In this document: piece by piece, positions 1 to 4,656 of the stretch | Layout of the letters: each line of letters opens with the position of its first letter | Numbering within the stretch: the stretch's first letter is position 1 | Origin: Lachnospiraceae bacterium | Lineage (GTDB): Bacteria; Bacillota; Clostridia; Lachnospirales; Lachnospiraceae | DNA: 8,036 nucleotides | Direction of reading: 5' to 3' | NCBI GenBank assembly: GCA_009774155.1 | Contig: VSNE01000441.1 | Span: 1-8,036, forward strand | The notes under the pieces: model-generated | The model's input: only the letters and a program-made list of their open reading frames with translations | Told to the model about the DNA's origin: nothing | Database searches by the model: none | Made by a program: the position numbers and the translations under genes

Positions 1-292
1 GGGAACCGTCGGTACGCATAAAATATCTCATCTTTCCCTTACCTCCGAGAATAAGGGTCTTATCCTTTTTGTCGGCAACCGGATGCAGACGCAGACATTT
101 ATGATTGACCACCTCCATATATTCCGGGGGGTAAGCAATCAAATCTTCCCAGTACGCACACTCATAGCAGACACCATCTCTGACCATAATATGAGCGATA
201 CGATTTTGGGTATTGTAGTTCTGCATCCAGATTTTCTTTCCACAAAGACCACAATATTTGATTTTACTCAATATTCTGCATCTATTTTCCAT
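1..292 (-). CDS. Zinc-ribbon protein, C-terminus beyond the window edge
   Basis: About 97 residues are visible on the minus strand before the left edge. The product has a CGLC pair at residues 14-17 and a CYEC pair at 42-45, the spacing of a four-cysteine zinc ribbon, so it probably binds one zinc ion. Aromatic and charged residues follow (AYWEDL, 46-51), then a basic stretch rich in K, D and G. The ATG at 290-292 lies 2 nt after the stop of the recombinase gene (TAAGAATG), so the two are almost certainly co-transcribed and probably translationally coupled. No enzymatic motif is visible. The role could be nucleic-acid binding or protein contact, possibly as an accessory factor to the recombinase, but that is only inference from position. 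The family is not one I can name. Confidence 0.75.
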   Translation of the reverse strand, partial: MENRCRILSKIKYCGLCGKKIWMQNYNTQNRIAHIMVRDGVCYECAYWEDLIAYPPEYMEVVNHKCLRLHPVADKKDKTLILGGKGKMRYFMRTDGS

Positions 293-294
293 TC

Positions 295-888
295 TTATAT
301 CTGTATAGAGTCAAAGATGTTTGATATTTCATCATTACGAATACCAAGATAAGTAATCGTAGTATCTAAGCTGGTATGCTTGAAAATACGATTGAGGTAC
401 ATAAGAGTCTTTTCATCTTGACCTCCTTTATCATAGACATACCTTCCAAATGTTTTCCGAAATGTGTGAGTGCTGAAATTGTCAATATCCAGATCATATT
501 TTACCGCCCATTTCTTTAAGGTGCGATTGATATACTGAATTGACACAGCCTTTCCCTCTTCTCCTTTTTGCCCTACAAGGATAATGTCTCTTTTGGGAGG
601 TTTACCCATCAGTTTATAAAGAGAAGTGAAATGGTCAGAAGCATTTTGTCCGATTGGGATAACGTGAGTCTTATTGGTTTTCTTTGCCGTGATGACAATC
701 TTTCTCTGGTCAAGCACGTCAGTCCACCTTAGTTTACATACATCAGAAAAGCGCAGCCCGGTACAAAAAGACAGGATGCAATAACAGGCCCACCAATATT
801 TCTTTTCATCAATAAGGGTCTGAACAAGTTTTTGATAATCGGCATACGGCAGATAGTCGGCCGTAGTCACGCTTCCTTTTTTACTCAT
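295..888 (-). CDS. Tyrosine recombinase, catalytic domain only
   Basis: This 197-aa protein carries the full catalytic set of the phage integrase/XerC-D family: Arg46 in TGLRFSDV, Lys69 or Lys70 in the beta-hairpin, His141 and Arg144 in HTFR, His171 in KHTS, and nucleophile Tyr180 in TTITYLG. Such enzymes cut and rejoin DNA through a 3'-phosphotyrosine. Family members are usually 300-400 aa with an N-terminal core-binding domain. Here the catalytic fold starts almost at once, and only about 20 residues precede its first helix. The missing domain is not encoded upstream in another frame: the sequence before the ATG is an AT-rich promoter region. A good promoter lies 23 nt upstream, so the short form seems to be the real product. 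In a Mu-like phage, which integrates by a DDE transposase, it could be an invertase, resolvase or accessory factor, or belong to a different integration scheme. It leads a two-gene unit with the zinc-ribbon gene. Confidence 0.92.
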   Translation of the reverse strand: MSKKGSVTTADYLPYADYQKLVQTLIDEKKYWWACYCILSFCTGLRFSDVCKLRWTDVLDQRKIVITAKKTNKTHVIPIGQNASDHFTSLYKLMGKPPKRDIILVGQKGEEGKAVSIQYINRTLKKWAVKYDLDIDNFSTHTFRKTFGRYVYDKGGQDEKTLMYLNRIFKHTSLDTTITYLGIRNDEISNIFDSIQI

Positions 889-910
889 ACAATTTTTGGT
901 TTTGGTATCG

Positions 911-942
911 CAAAATTAATTCCAAAAAGTGAAACCACCAAA
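911..942 (-). promoter_or_regulatory. Bacteroides-type promoter of the recombinase gene
   Basis: Read on the minus strand, TTTG (942-939) is followed by 20 nt and then TAATTTTG (918-911). This matches the Bacteroides housekeeping consensus TTTG-N19-21-TAnnTTTG at every fixed position. The predicted start of transcription falls near 905, leaving a leader of about 15-20 nt before the ATG at 888. The spacer contains one copy of the AAAGTGAAACNWC motif directly against the -33 box, and a second copy lies just upstream. A protein bound there would be expected to block or modulate this promoter. Confidence 0.72.
926..938 (+). repeat. AAAGTGAAACNWC motif, copy 1
   Basis: This copy reads AAAGTGAAACCAC and sits entirely inside the 20-bp spacer of the recombinase promoter, ending next to the -33 box. 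With two more A before it, its 12 bases AAAAAGTGAAAC are identical, inverted, at 1024-1035. It forms a divergent pair with copy 2, the 10-bp cores being 17 bp apart. Confidence 0.75.
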
Positions 943-949
943 TATTTTT

Positions 950-962
950 GTAGTTTCACTTT
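950..962 (-). repeat. AAAGTGAAACNWC motif, copy 2
   Basis: On the minus strand this reads AAAGTGAAACTAC. It lies upstream of the -33 box of the recombinase promoter and is inverted with respect to copy 1, so the two together make an interrupted dyad of about 37 bp centred near 944. Confidence 0.75.
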
Positions 963-988
963 CTAAAAAAATGTTAAACTTGACTTAA

Positions 989-1005
989 AACACTGGTAAC
1001 GTGTT
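989..1005. repeat. Small dyad AACAC-N7-GTGTT
   Basis: Two 5-bp inverted arms flank the 7-bp centre TGGTAAC, between motif copies 2 and 3. Arms with a 6-8 bp centre are the layout of a tyrosine-recombinase core site, and the recombinase gene is next door. The arms are short, however, and only one further position matches outwards, so this may be chance or a minor operator. Confidence 0.25.
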
Positions 1006-1020
1006 ATCTAAGCATTTAAG

Positions 1021-1033
1021 GAAGTTTCACTTT
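1021..1033 (-). repeat. AAAGTGAAACNWC motif, copy 3
   Basis: On the minus strand this reads AAAGTGAAACTTC, preceded by AA as in copy 1. It lies between the recombinase promoter and the terminator of the dUTPase operon, about 70 bp from copy 2 and in the same orientation. Confidence 0.7.
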
Positions 1034-1070
1034 TTACAATAGATACACCTTAATTATATAGGAAAGGCCA

Positions 1071-1109
1071 TTAAAAAAGGAGCGTGTGCTTCTCTGCTTC
1101 ACGCTCCTT
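1071..1109 (-). terminator. Rho-independent terminator of the dUTPase operon
   Basis: A perfect 10-bp stem, AAGGAGCGTG against CACGCTCCTT, encloses a 13-nt loop (1087-1099). On the minus strand it is followed by a run of T (CCTTTTTTAA). It begins 21 nt after the dUTPase stop codon and would end the leftward five-gene operon. There is no T run on the plus-strand side, so it should work in one direction only, insulating the recombinase promoter from read-through. Confidence 0.88.
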
Positions 1110-1130
1110 AATTGTGCTGTATGAATCGGA

Positions 1131-1592
1131 TTACTGGTGTTCCAGCTGACCAAAACCTTTAGTGCCTCGGTCTGTAGTCGTGAGTTCTGAGACAATCTCA
1201 AACGGAGTGCCAACATACTTTTTGACTACAAGCTGTGCAATTTTCTCTTTATGCTTGATGAGGAAAGGCTCTTTCTCAAAGCTCTTGATGATAACACCTA
1301 CTACGCCCCTGTAATCTTCATCCACTGTTCCAAGGATGACATCGGCATCAAGCCTCTTCTCGGTATCATGGACTTGAAGAGAATATCCTTTCATACCATT
1401 AATCGAGGAACCACTACAAGGTCTGACTTCACCCTGGGTGTGAGGGTCCAGTTCAACAGCTATGTCGAGTGGAATCATATTGCGGCCAGGATTGACCACT
1501 ACGTCTTTTGGAGTAAAGAGATCGTAGCCGGCGGCAAACTCATTTACTCGTTTGGGGGCTATTGCCCCTTCTGATAACAGAACTACTTTCAT
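1131..1592 (-). CDS. dut: dUTPase (dUTP diphosphatase), trimeric type
   Basis: This enzyme hydrolyses dUTP to dUMP and pyrophosphate, keeping uracil out of DNA and supplying the dTTP precursor. At 153 aa it has the normal length for the homotrimeric family. The conserved motifs appear in order: I AAGYDLF (20-26), II RPCSGSSINGMKG (57-69), III GTVDEDYRG (88-96, with the catalytic Asp region), IV KIAQLVV (117-123) and V DRGTKGFG (141-148). Motif V normally continues STG, while here it continues QLEHQ and the protein stops, so the mobile C-terminal arm that closes over the nucleotide is short and altered. It is the last gene of the leftward operon, 23 nt after the preceding stop and just before a terminator. 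Phages often carry this enzyme to support replication in the infected cell. Confidence 0.95.
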   Translation of the reverse strand: MKVVLLSEGAIAPKRVNEFAAGYDLFTPKDVVVNPGRNMIPLDIAVELDPHTQGEVRPCSGSSINGMKGYSLQVHDTEKRLDADVILGTVDEDYRGVVGVIIKSFEKEPFLIKHKEKIAQLVVKKYVGTPFEIVSELTTTDRGTKGFGQLEHQ

Positions 1593-1615
1593 TTTCTATA
1601 TTTAATGTTATAAGA

Positions 1616-1969
1616 TTATTTTCCTTGGGATTTCTGGAGAACAAGATATTCACTCTCCAACATTACAGAATTTTTGAGCATCTTCCGCGTAGTGTAAATC
1701 TTTCGATCGTCTCCTACAGCTTCATCAAACTCAAATAAAGTCAGTTTACCCAAATCATCAGGCTCAATCTGAAAATCCGGGGGAACCACTCTCCAGTATC
1801 TTTTATTGACTGAGATAATGCTCCCATAAGCTGCTTTGATTAAGGACTGACGGATTGTGTTAGTCAAAGTGGCGGCCTCGCTTATGGATTTGAATATCGC
1901 CACCAGAATGTATGACGAATCAAATGCCACGATTGTGGTCGGCTTATTGTTCACTTCTTGCTGCGTCAT
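1616..1969 (-). CDS. NUMOD1-like small DNA-binding protein (tentative)
   Basis: A 117-aa protein whose residues 12-62 have the rhythm of a NUMOD1-type module: a short beta strand (IVAFDSS), then FKSISEAATLT, then IRQSLIKAAYG, then a K-R-Y-W-R-V strand. That pattern is a small helix-turn-helix unit usually attached to homing endonucleases and some phage regulators. No nuclease motif (GIY-YIG, HNH) is present, so if the call is right this is a free-standing binding module. The C-terminal half is acidic (LTLFEFDEAVGDD) and unassigned. Its ATG lies inside the end of the upstream gene, a 26-nt overlap, which indicates translational coupling. It could be a regulator of this operon, but that is inference. 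Confidence 0.72.
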   Translation of the reverse strand: MTQQEVNNKPTTIVAFDSSYILVAIFKSISEAATLTNTIRQSLIKAAYGSIISVNKRYWRVVPPDFQIEPDDLGKLTLFEFDEAVGDDRKIYTTRKMLKNSVMLESEYLVLQKSQGK

Positions 1970-2417
1970 TCTCTCTATCTTTGATTATATCGCTTAGAAC
2001 GTCTGACGGCAATCTCTCAGCTGCCATACTAAATATGAAACCGTGACTGTAAGCAACTCCATCAGTTATGGCATCCACCAATATGCTGTTGAAGTACAAA
2101 AACATTTCAGGGTTCACATAAGCTATGAAGATAAAAGCTAATTCCGCATCTACCAGGATATGACCATCGGTGTTTTGATAGAAAAGTTCTGAGGTTTTCT
2201 TGTTAGCATTTTTAGTAAGGGTCTCGATAAAATGCTTATTGGCCCTCATAAACACCCGATGATCAATCGCTGGAAGTTTACTGGCTTCAAGATATGCTGT
2301 ATAATCAAATACAGCTTTCTTTTCACCTAAGAATCCAAAATGCAGATCAGCTATCTCTGGAAGCAGTGTCTCGTCAGTTGTTACTTTCTCTTTGAGGATA
2401 GTTGTCTTGTAATCCAT
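1944..2417 (-). CDS. Uncharacterised protein, 157 aa
   Basis: I do not recognise this family. The protein is mostly helical in appearance, with an acidic N-terminal third, a basic middle (MRANKHFIETLTKNANKKT, 58-76) and a hydrophobic, aromatic-rich part (AELAFIFIAYVNPEMFLYF, 91-109). The last could be a buried core rather than a membrane span because it includes N, P and E. The tail is polar and charged. It starts 5 nt after the DUF4494 stop and its last 26 nt overlap the next gene, so it sits tightly inside the operon. No signal peptide or catalytic motif is visible. Its frame is confirmed by the uninterrupted length and the tight packing on both sides. Confidence 0.75.
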   Translation of the reverse strand: MDYKTTILKEKVTTDETLLPEIADLHFGFLGEKKAVFDYTAYLEASKLPAIDHRVFMRANKHFIETLTKNANKKTSELFYQNTDGHILVDAELAFIFIAYVNPEMFLYFNSILVDAITDGVAYSHGFIFSMAAERLPSDVLSDIIKDRENDAARSEQ

Positions 2418-2422
2418 AGCGT

Positions 2423-2842
2423 TTACTCAAACACATCCATAACTTTGGTTTCTGTGATGCTGGCAACTTCAAAGTCTGCGACCGTGCCCTTCATGCCTTT
2501 CATAAAGTTGTCGAGAGCACTACGGAAATCGTATGCCTGAACCATATAGTAGGTCGGGGCCAACTTCTCAGTGTTGGTCTTTTCATCAATGTGAATGAAA
2601 TTGGCTTTAACCTTATACCAGCGATCGCCATTGGGATCATAGAAGATTTCAGACACATTGGACTTAGTAACGGCAGCCACTGAGAACTCTCCTGAAATGT
2701 AAGGTGTCACTTCCTTAGTGACACGAGCTTCAGCTTCTGTAAAAGAATCGGCCTTCACGAGATATGGCTCAACAACGTCTTTGATTTTGCCATTCTCTAA
2801 TTGTTTCTTGAATCGAACTTTCGCTTCAATGTAAGCTAACAT
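2423..2842 (-). CDS. DUF4494 family protein
   Basis: This 139-aa protein matches the DUF4494 pattern as I know it: an N-terminal strand (AYIEAKVRFKK), then PYLVKADSFTEAEAR (26-40), PYISGEF (47-53), GDRWYKVKANF (72-82), a helix ending GMKGT (116-120) and the closing ASITETKVMDVF (127-138). The family occurs in Bacteroidetes phages and mobile elements, and its function is not established. The repeated strand-helix-strand layout suggests a small alpha/beta fold. It is the second gene of the leftward operon, 33 nt after the 66-aa gene and 5 nt before the 157-aa gene. Its presence supports a Bacteroidales host. Confidence 0.88.
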   Translation of the reverse strand: MLAYIEAKVRFKKQLENGKIKDVVEPYLVKADSFTEAEARVTKEVTPYISGEFSVAAVTKSNVSEIFYDPNGDRWYKVKANFIHIDEKTNTEKLAPTYYMVQAYDFRSALDNFMKGMKGTVADFEVASITETKVMDVFE

Positions 2843-2875
2843 ATAAATGGGATTTGAATAATGAACTGCGGATAA

Positions 2876-3076
2876 TCATTTGATCTCATCGAAATTTATG
2901 TAGAAAGCATTGTCAGGAACTTTCTCCGGACCAATGGCCCTGGGGAATTTGTATAGTTCCCAACTATAACTGGTATATCGCTTGAAATAATAAGTATCAT
3001 AACTGACACCAATCTTCAGGCAGATATTACAGCTTTCAGTCGGTGGGTTATTCTTCAGGTTTTTCCAATTTGTCAT
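2876..3076 (-). CDS. Small protein, 66 aa, first gene of the leftward operon
   Basis: The ATG at 3076 gives a 66-aa product beginning MTNWKNLKNNPPTE. The W-K-x-L-x-x-x-P-P opening resembles the many small phage proteins of the DUF551-like sort (Trp, then a Pro pair), followed by alternating strands rich in Y and W (YDTYYFKRYTSYSWELYKF). The frame stays open upstream, and a TTG at 3142 would add 22 residues. I prefer the ATG because the added part (YTQYYYKKEYIETTHKYY) is AT-driven and because 3077-3301 looks like a control region with a copy of the 13-bp motif. A point for a longer form is AAAAAGGAG about 33 nt before the ATG. Function unknown. Confidence 0.6.
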   Translation of the reverse strand: MTNWKNLKNNPPTESCNICLKIGVSYDTYYFKRYTSYSWELYKFPRAIGPEKVPDNAFYINFDEIK

Positions 3077-3150
3077 TTGACTGTAGTATTTGTGAGTTGT
3101 TTCGATGTACTCCTTTTTATAATAGTATTGGGTGTATAGCAAGATTAAGC

Positions 3151-3163
3151 AAAGTGAAACATC
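3151..3163 (+). repeat. AAAGTGAAACNWC motif, copy 4
   Basis: This copy reads AAAGTGAAACATC and lies alone in the divergent control region, 75 bp before the ATG of the 66-aa gene and 139 bp before the portal start. Together with copies 1-3 it suggests that one protein acts at both intergenic regions. Confidence 0.7.
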
Positions 3164-3249
3164 GCTACCTATATTGTGCTGAATATCAACAATAAAAAAG
3201 TTGAAAATTTTTTATTTCACCTGTGTACTTGCCGAATTTGTGGTGTTCA

Positions 3250-3274
3250 GGGTTTCCCCAACCCACTGTACAGT
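3250..3274. repeat. Hairpin GGGTT/AACCC followed by palindrome ACTGTACAGT
   Basis: A 5-bp stem with a 5-nt loop (3250-3264) directly abuts a perfect 10-bp palindrome (3265-3274), 27 nt before the portal ATG. Neither strand has a T run after it, so it is not a terminator. The palindrome is a reasonable site for a dimeric regulator of the head operon, and the hairpin could affect the portal leader. Confidence 0.35.
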
Positions 3275-3301
3275 AAGACTATTACCAATAAAATCAAGAT
3301 T

Positions 3302-4636
3302 ATGCGTAAACGCACAGAACATAATTCAAATGGTAATTTCTTTACTGATGAGGCCCTGATTGCCAGTTATAACCTTGTCAAAAAGACCATTACCGATTAT
3401 ACCGATGAACTGACACGTCGGTGTCGTTACAAAAGTGTTGTCAGTCAAGTTGAGAACGGCACCATTATGGATGACCGTTCCAGACTCATAGACCTATATG
3501 AAGCCTGCTATATCCAAAATGCGCATCTTCAGGGTACCATTGCAACTTTGTTTTCCCAGCTCGTAGGCAAGCGATATATGTTTGCTCGTGAAGATAAGGA
3601 CGGGAAATGGATAAGAGATCCCAAACAGTCAAAAATATGCCAAGGATCTCAGTTTGAAAAGATTATCAAAGGCATCATTGAAGCCGAATTATATGGCTAT
3701 ACTTTGCTGGAGATAATGCCTGAAATAGACCCTGAAACTGGATTGCTGAAAGAGGTCAACAGCATTGAACGTCGATGTGTCCTTCCTGATCAACGTCGTG
3801 TTGTTCAGCGTTGGTATCAATGGAGTCCGGGATGGGATTTAGATTCAGAACAGTATCGCCACAACTACATTCTGGTCAACACTGGTGGTTTTGGCATCTT
3901 TGCTGCAACCACTCCCAATATCCTTGCTCAGAAGTACACAGTGAGTAACTGGGTAAACTTCAGTCACACCTATGGGCAACCGATTATTCACGGAAAAACC
4001 GAAGCTGAAGATAATGATTCAAGGCAAAGGTTAGCAAGAAAAATTGGTTCTGCTGCTCAAAACAAAGTCTTAGTGACCGGGAAGGGAGATGAGATTGACA
4101 TTAAAGCATTTGCCGCCTCTAACTCTGAAAAGATATATGAGTCTTTGGCAAACTTTGTCAACAAGGAAAATGACAGTCTTATTCTTGGTTCTGAATCAAT
4201 GGCCGGTGCAACTCAGGCTTATGTCGGTTCAACCAAAGCTCACGAAAATATTTATCGTGCCCGTATCAACTCATATCGTACACGCATTGAAAATGTGATG
4301 AACGAGCAGGTTGTACCTGTCCTCAGATATTGGGGTATCATCGAAGCAGATGTGTACTTCAAGTATATGAATAAAGTGGAGATGTCAGATGAGAATAAGA
4401 TTAAACTCTATGATATGCTCACTGACAAGTATGAGATTGAGCCGGAGGAAATCAACAAAGAATGGGGTGTTGAAGTTGGCAAGCAACGTAACTTTGAAGC
4501 TGGTAACGGAGGCGGTGGCCTTGGTGACTGGGAAGGTGATGAAGATGGCGATGGTCATCGAATGAGTGATGAAGAGTATTACAAACGCTATGGTCATCAC
4601 AGAAATAAGGTAAATTTTCTGTCAGGGGTGCGTTAA
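3302..4636 (+). CDS. Portal protein, DUF935 / Mu gp29-like
   Basis: A 444-aa portal protein of the DUF935 (Mu gp29, gene H) family. Portals form the dodecameric ring at one capsid vertex through which DNA is packaged and to which the neck binds. Typical landmarks are the N-terminal helical part with AHLQGTIATLFSQLVG (74-89), EAELYGYTLLEIMP (128-140), the YGQPIIHGK segment (224-232), and LILGSESMAGATQAYVGSTKAHE (293-315), the family's 'LG...G..' region. The C-terminus is Gly/Asp-rich (400-420). The frame stays open upstream to a GTG at 3176, but the added 42 residues look non-coding, so ATG 3302 is chosen. It opens the rightward block. In Mu the large terminase gene directly precedes it, but here a divergent region does. 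The 3' end carries a candidate -1 frameshift signal into the next gene. Confidence 0.93.
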   Translation: MRKRTEHNSNGNFFTDEALIASYNLVKKTITDYTDELTRRCRYKSVVSQVENGTIMDDRSRLIDLYEACYIQNAHLQGTIATLFSQLVGKRYMFAREDKDGKWIRDPKQSKICQGSQFEKIIKGIIEAELYGYTLLEIMPEIDPETGLLKEVNSIERRCVLPDQRRVVQRWYQWSPGWDLDSEQYRHNYILVNTGGFGIFAATTPNILAQKYTVSNWVNFSHTYGQPIIHGKTEAEDNDSRQRLARKIGSAAQNKVLVTGKGDEIDIKAFAASNSEKIYESLANFVNKENDSLILGSESMAGATQAYVGSTKAHENIYRARINSYRTRIENVMNEQVVPVLRYWGIIEADVYFKYMNKVEMSDENKIKLYDMLTDKYEIEPEEINKEWGVEVGKQRNFEAGNGGGGLGDWEGDEDGDGHRMSDEEYYKRYGHHRNKVNFLSGVR

Positions 4637-4653
4637 AAGGCGGACGCACCTCT
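4612..4653 (+). other. Candidate -1 ribosomal frameshift signal, portal into F-like gene
   Basis: The portal frame reads GTA AAT TTT CTG, giving the heptamer A_AAT_TTT (4612-4618), which fits X_XXY_YYZ. Five nucleotides later begins a 9-bp stem, AGGGGTGCG (4624-4632) with CGCACCTCT (4645-4653), one G-T pair included, with a 12-nt loop holding the portal stop TAA (4634-4636). A -1 slip leads exactly into the frame of the F-like gene, open from 4609 to its stop at 5535. The product would be about 744 aa. An alternative reading is a hairpin that couples translation of the F-like gene to that of the portal. There is no T run, so it is not a terminator. Confidence 0.5.
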
Positions 4654-4656
4654 GAA

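Larger units (their letters stand above)
3077..3301. promoter_or_regulatory. Divergent control region between the leftward operon and the head genes
   Basis: These 225 nt separate two gene blocks that point away from each other, so both must be driven from here or nearby. Visible elements are the fourth copy of the 13-bp motif (3151-3163), a hairpin followed by a palindrome (3250-3274), and AT-rich tracts. No perfect TTTG-N19-21-TAnnTTTG promoter was found on either strand. The nearest is TAGTATTG (3123-3130, plus strand) with one mismatch and no good -33 box. Lack of a strong promoter for the head genes would fit activator-dependent late transcription, as with Mu C protein, but no such activator gene is in the window. 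Confidence 0.5.

Noticed and set aside
83..352. Plus-strand open frame of 89 codons opposite the zinc-ribbon and recombinase genes.
   Set aside because: It is antisense to two genes with clear motifs, has no recognisable domain, and crosses the gene junction.
889..1130. A hidden core-binding domain of the recombinase in another frame.
   Set aside because: All frames here are short and AT-rich, and the space is occupied by a promoter, repeats and a terminator.
1251..1574. Plus-strand open frame opposite the dUTPase.
   Set aside because: The minus strand encodes all five dUTPase motifs. The plus frame is a mirror of that coding.
3077..3142. Longer form of the 66-aa gene from TTG 3142.
   Set aside because: Needs a rare start codon, adds a Tyr/Thr-rich segment driven by AT content, and leaves the 13-bp motif almost on the start. 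Not excluded, since AAAAAGGAG lies in this stretch.
3176..3301. Extension of the portal gene upstream to a GTG start, with a C-x-C-x-x-C stretch.
   Set aside because: The 42 added residues are uneven and do not resemble a portal N-terminus. The stretch includes a palindrome and hairpin typical of control DNA, and ATG 3302 gives a normal start.
4624..4653. The hairpin after the portal read as a transcription terminator.
   Set aside because: No T run follows on either strand, and the stem lies within translated sequence between two head genes that need co-expression.
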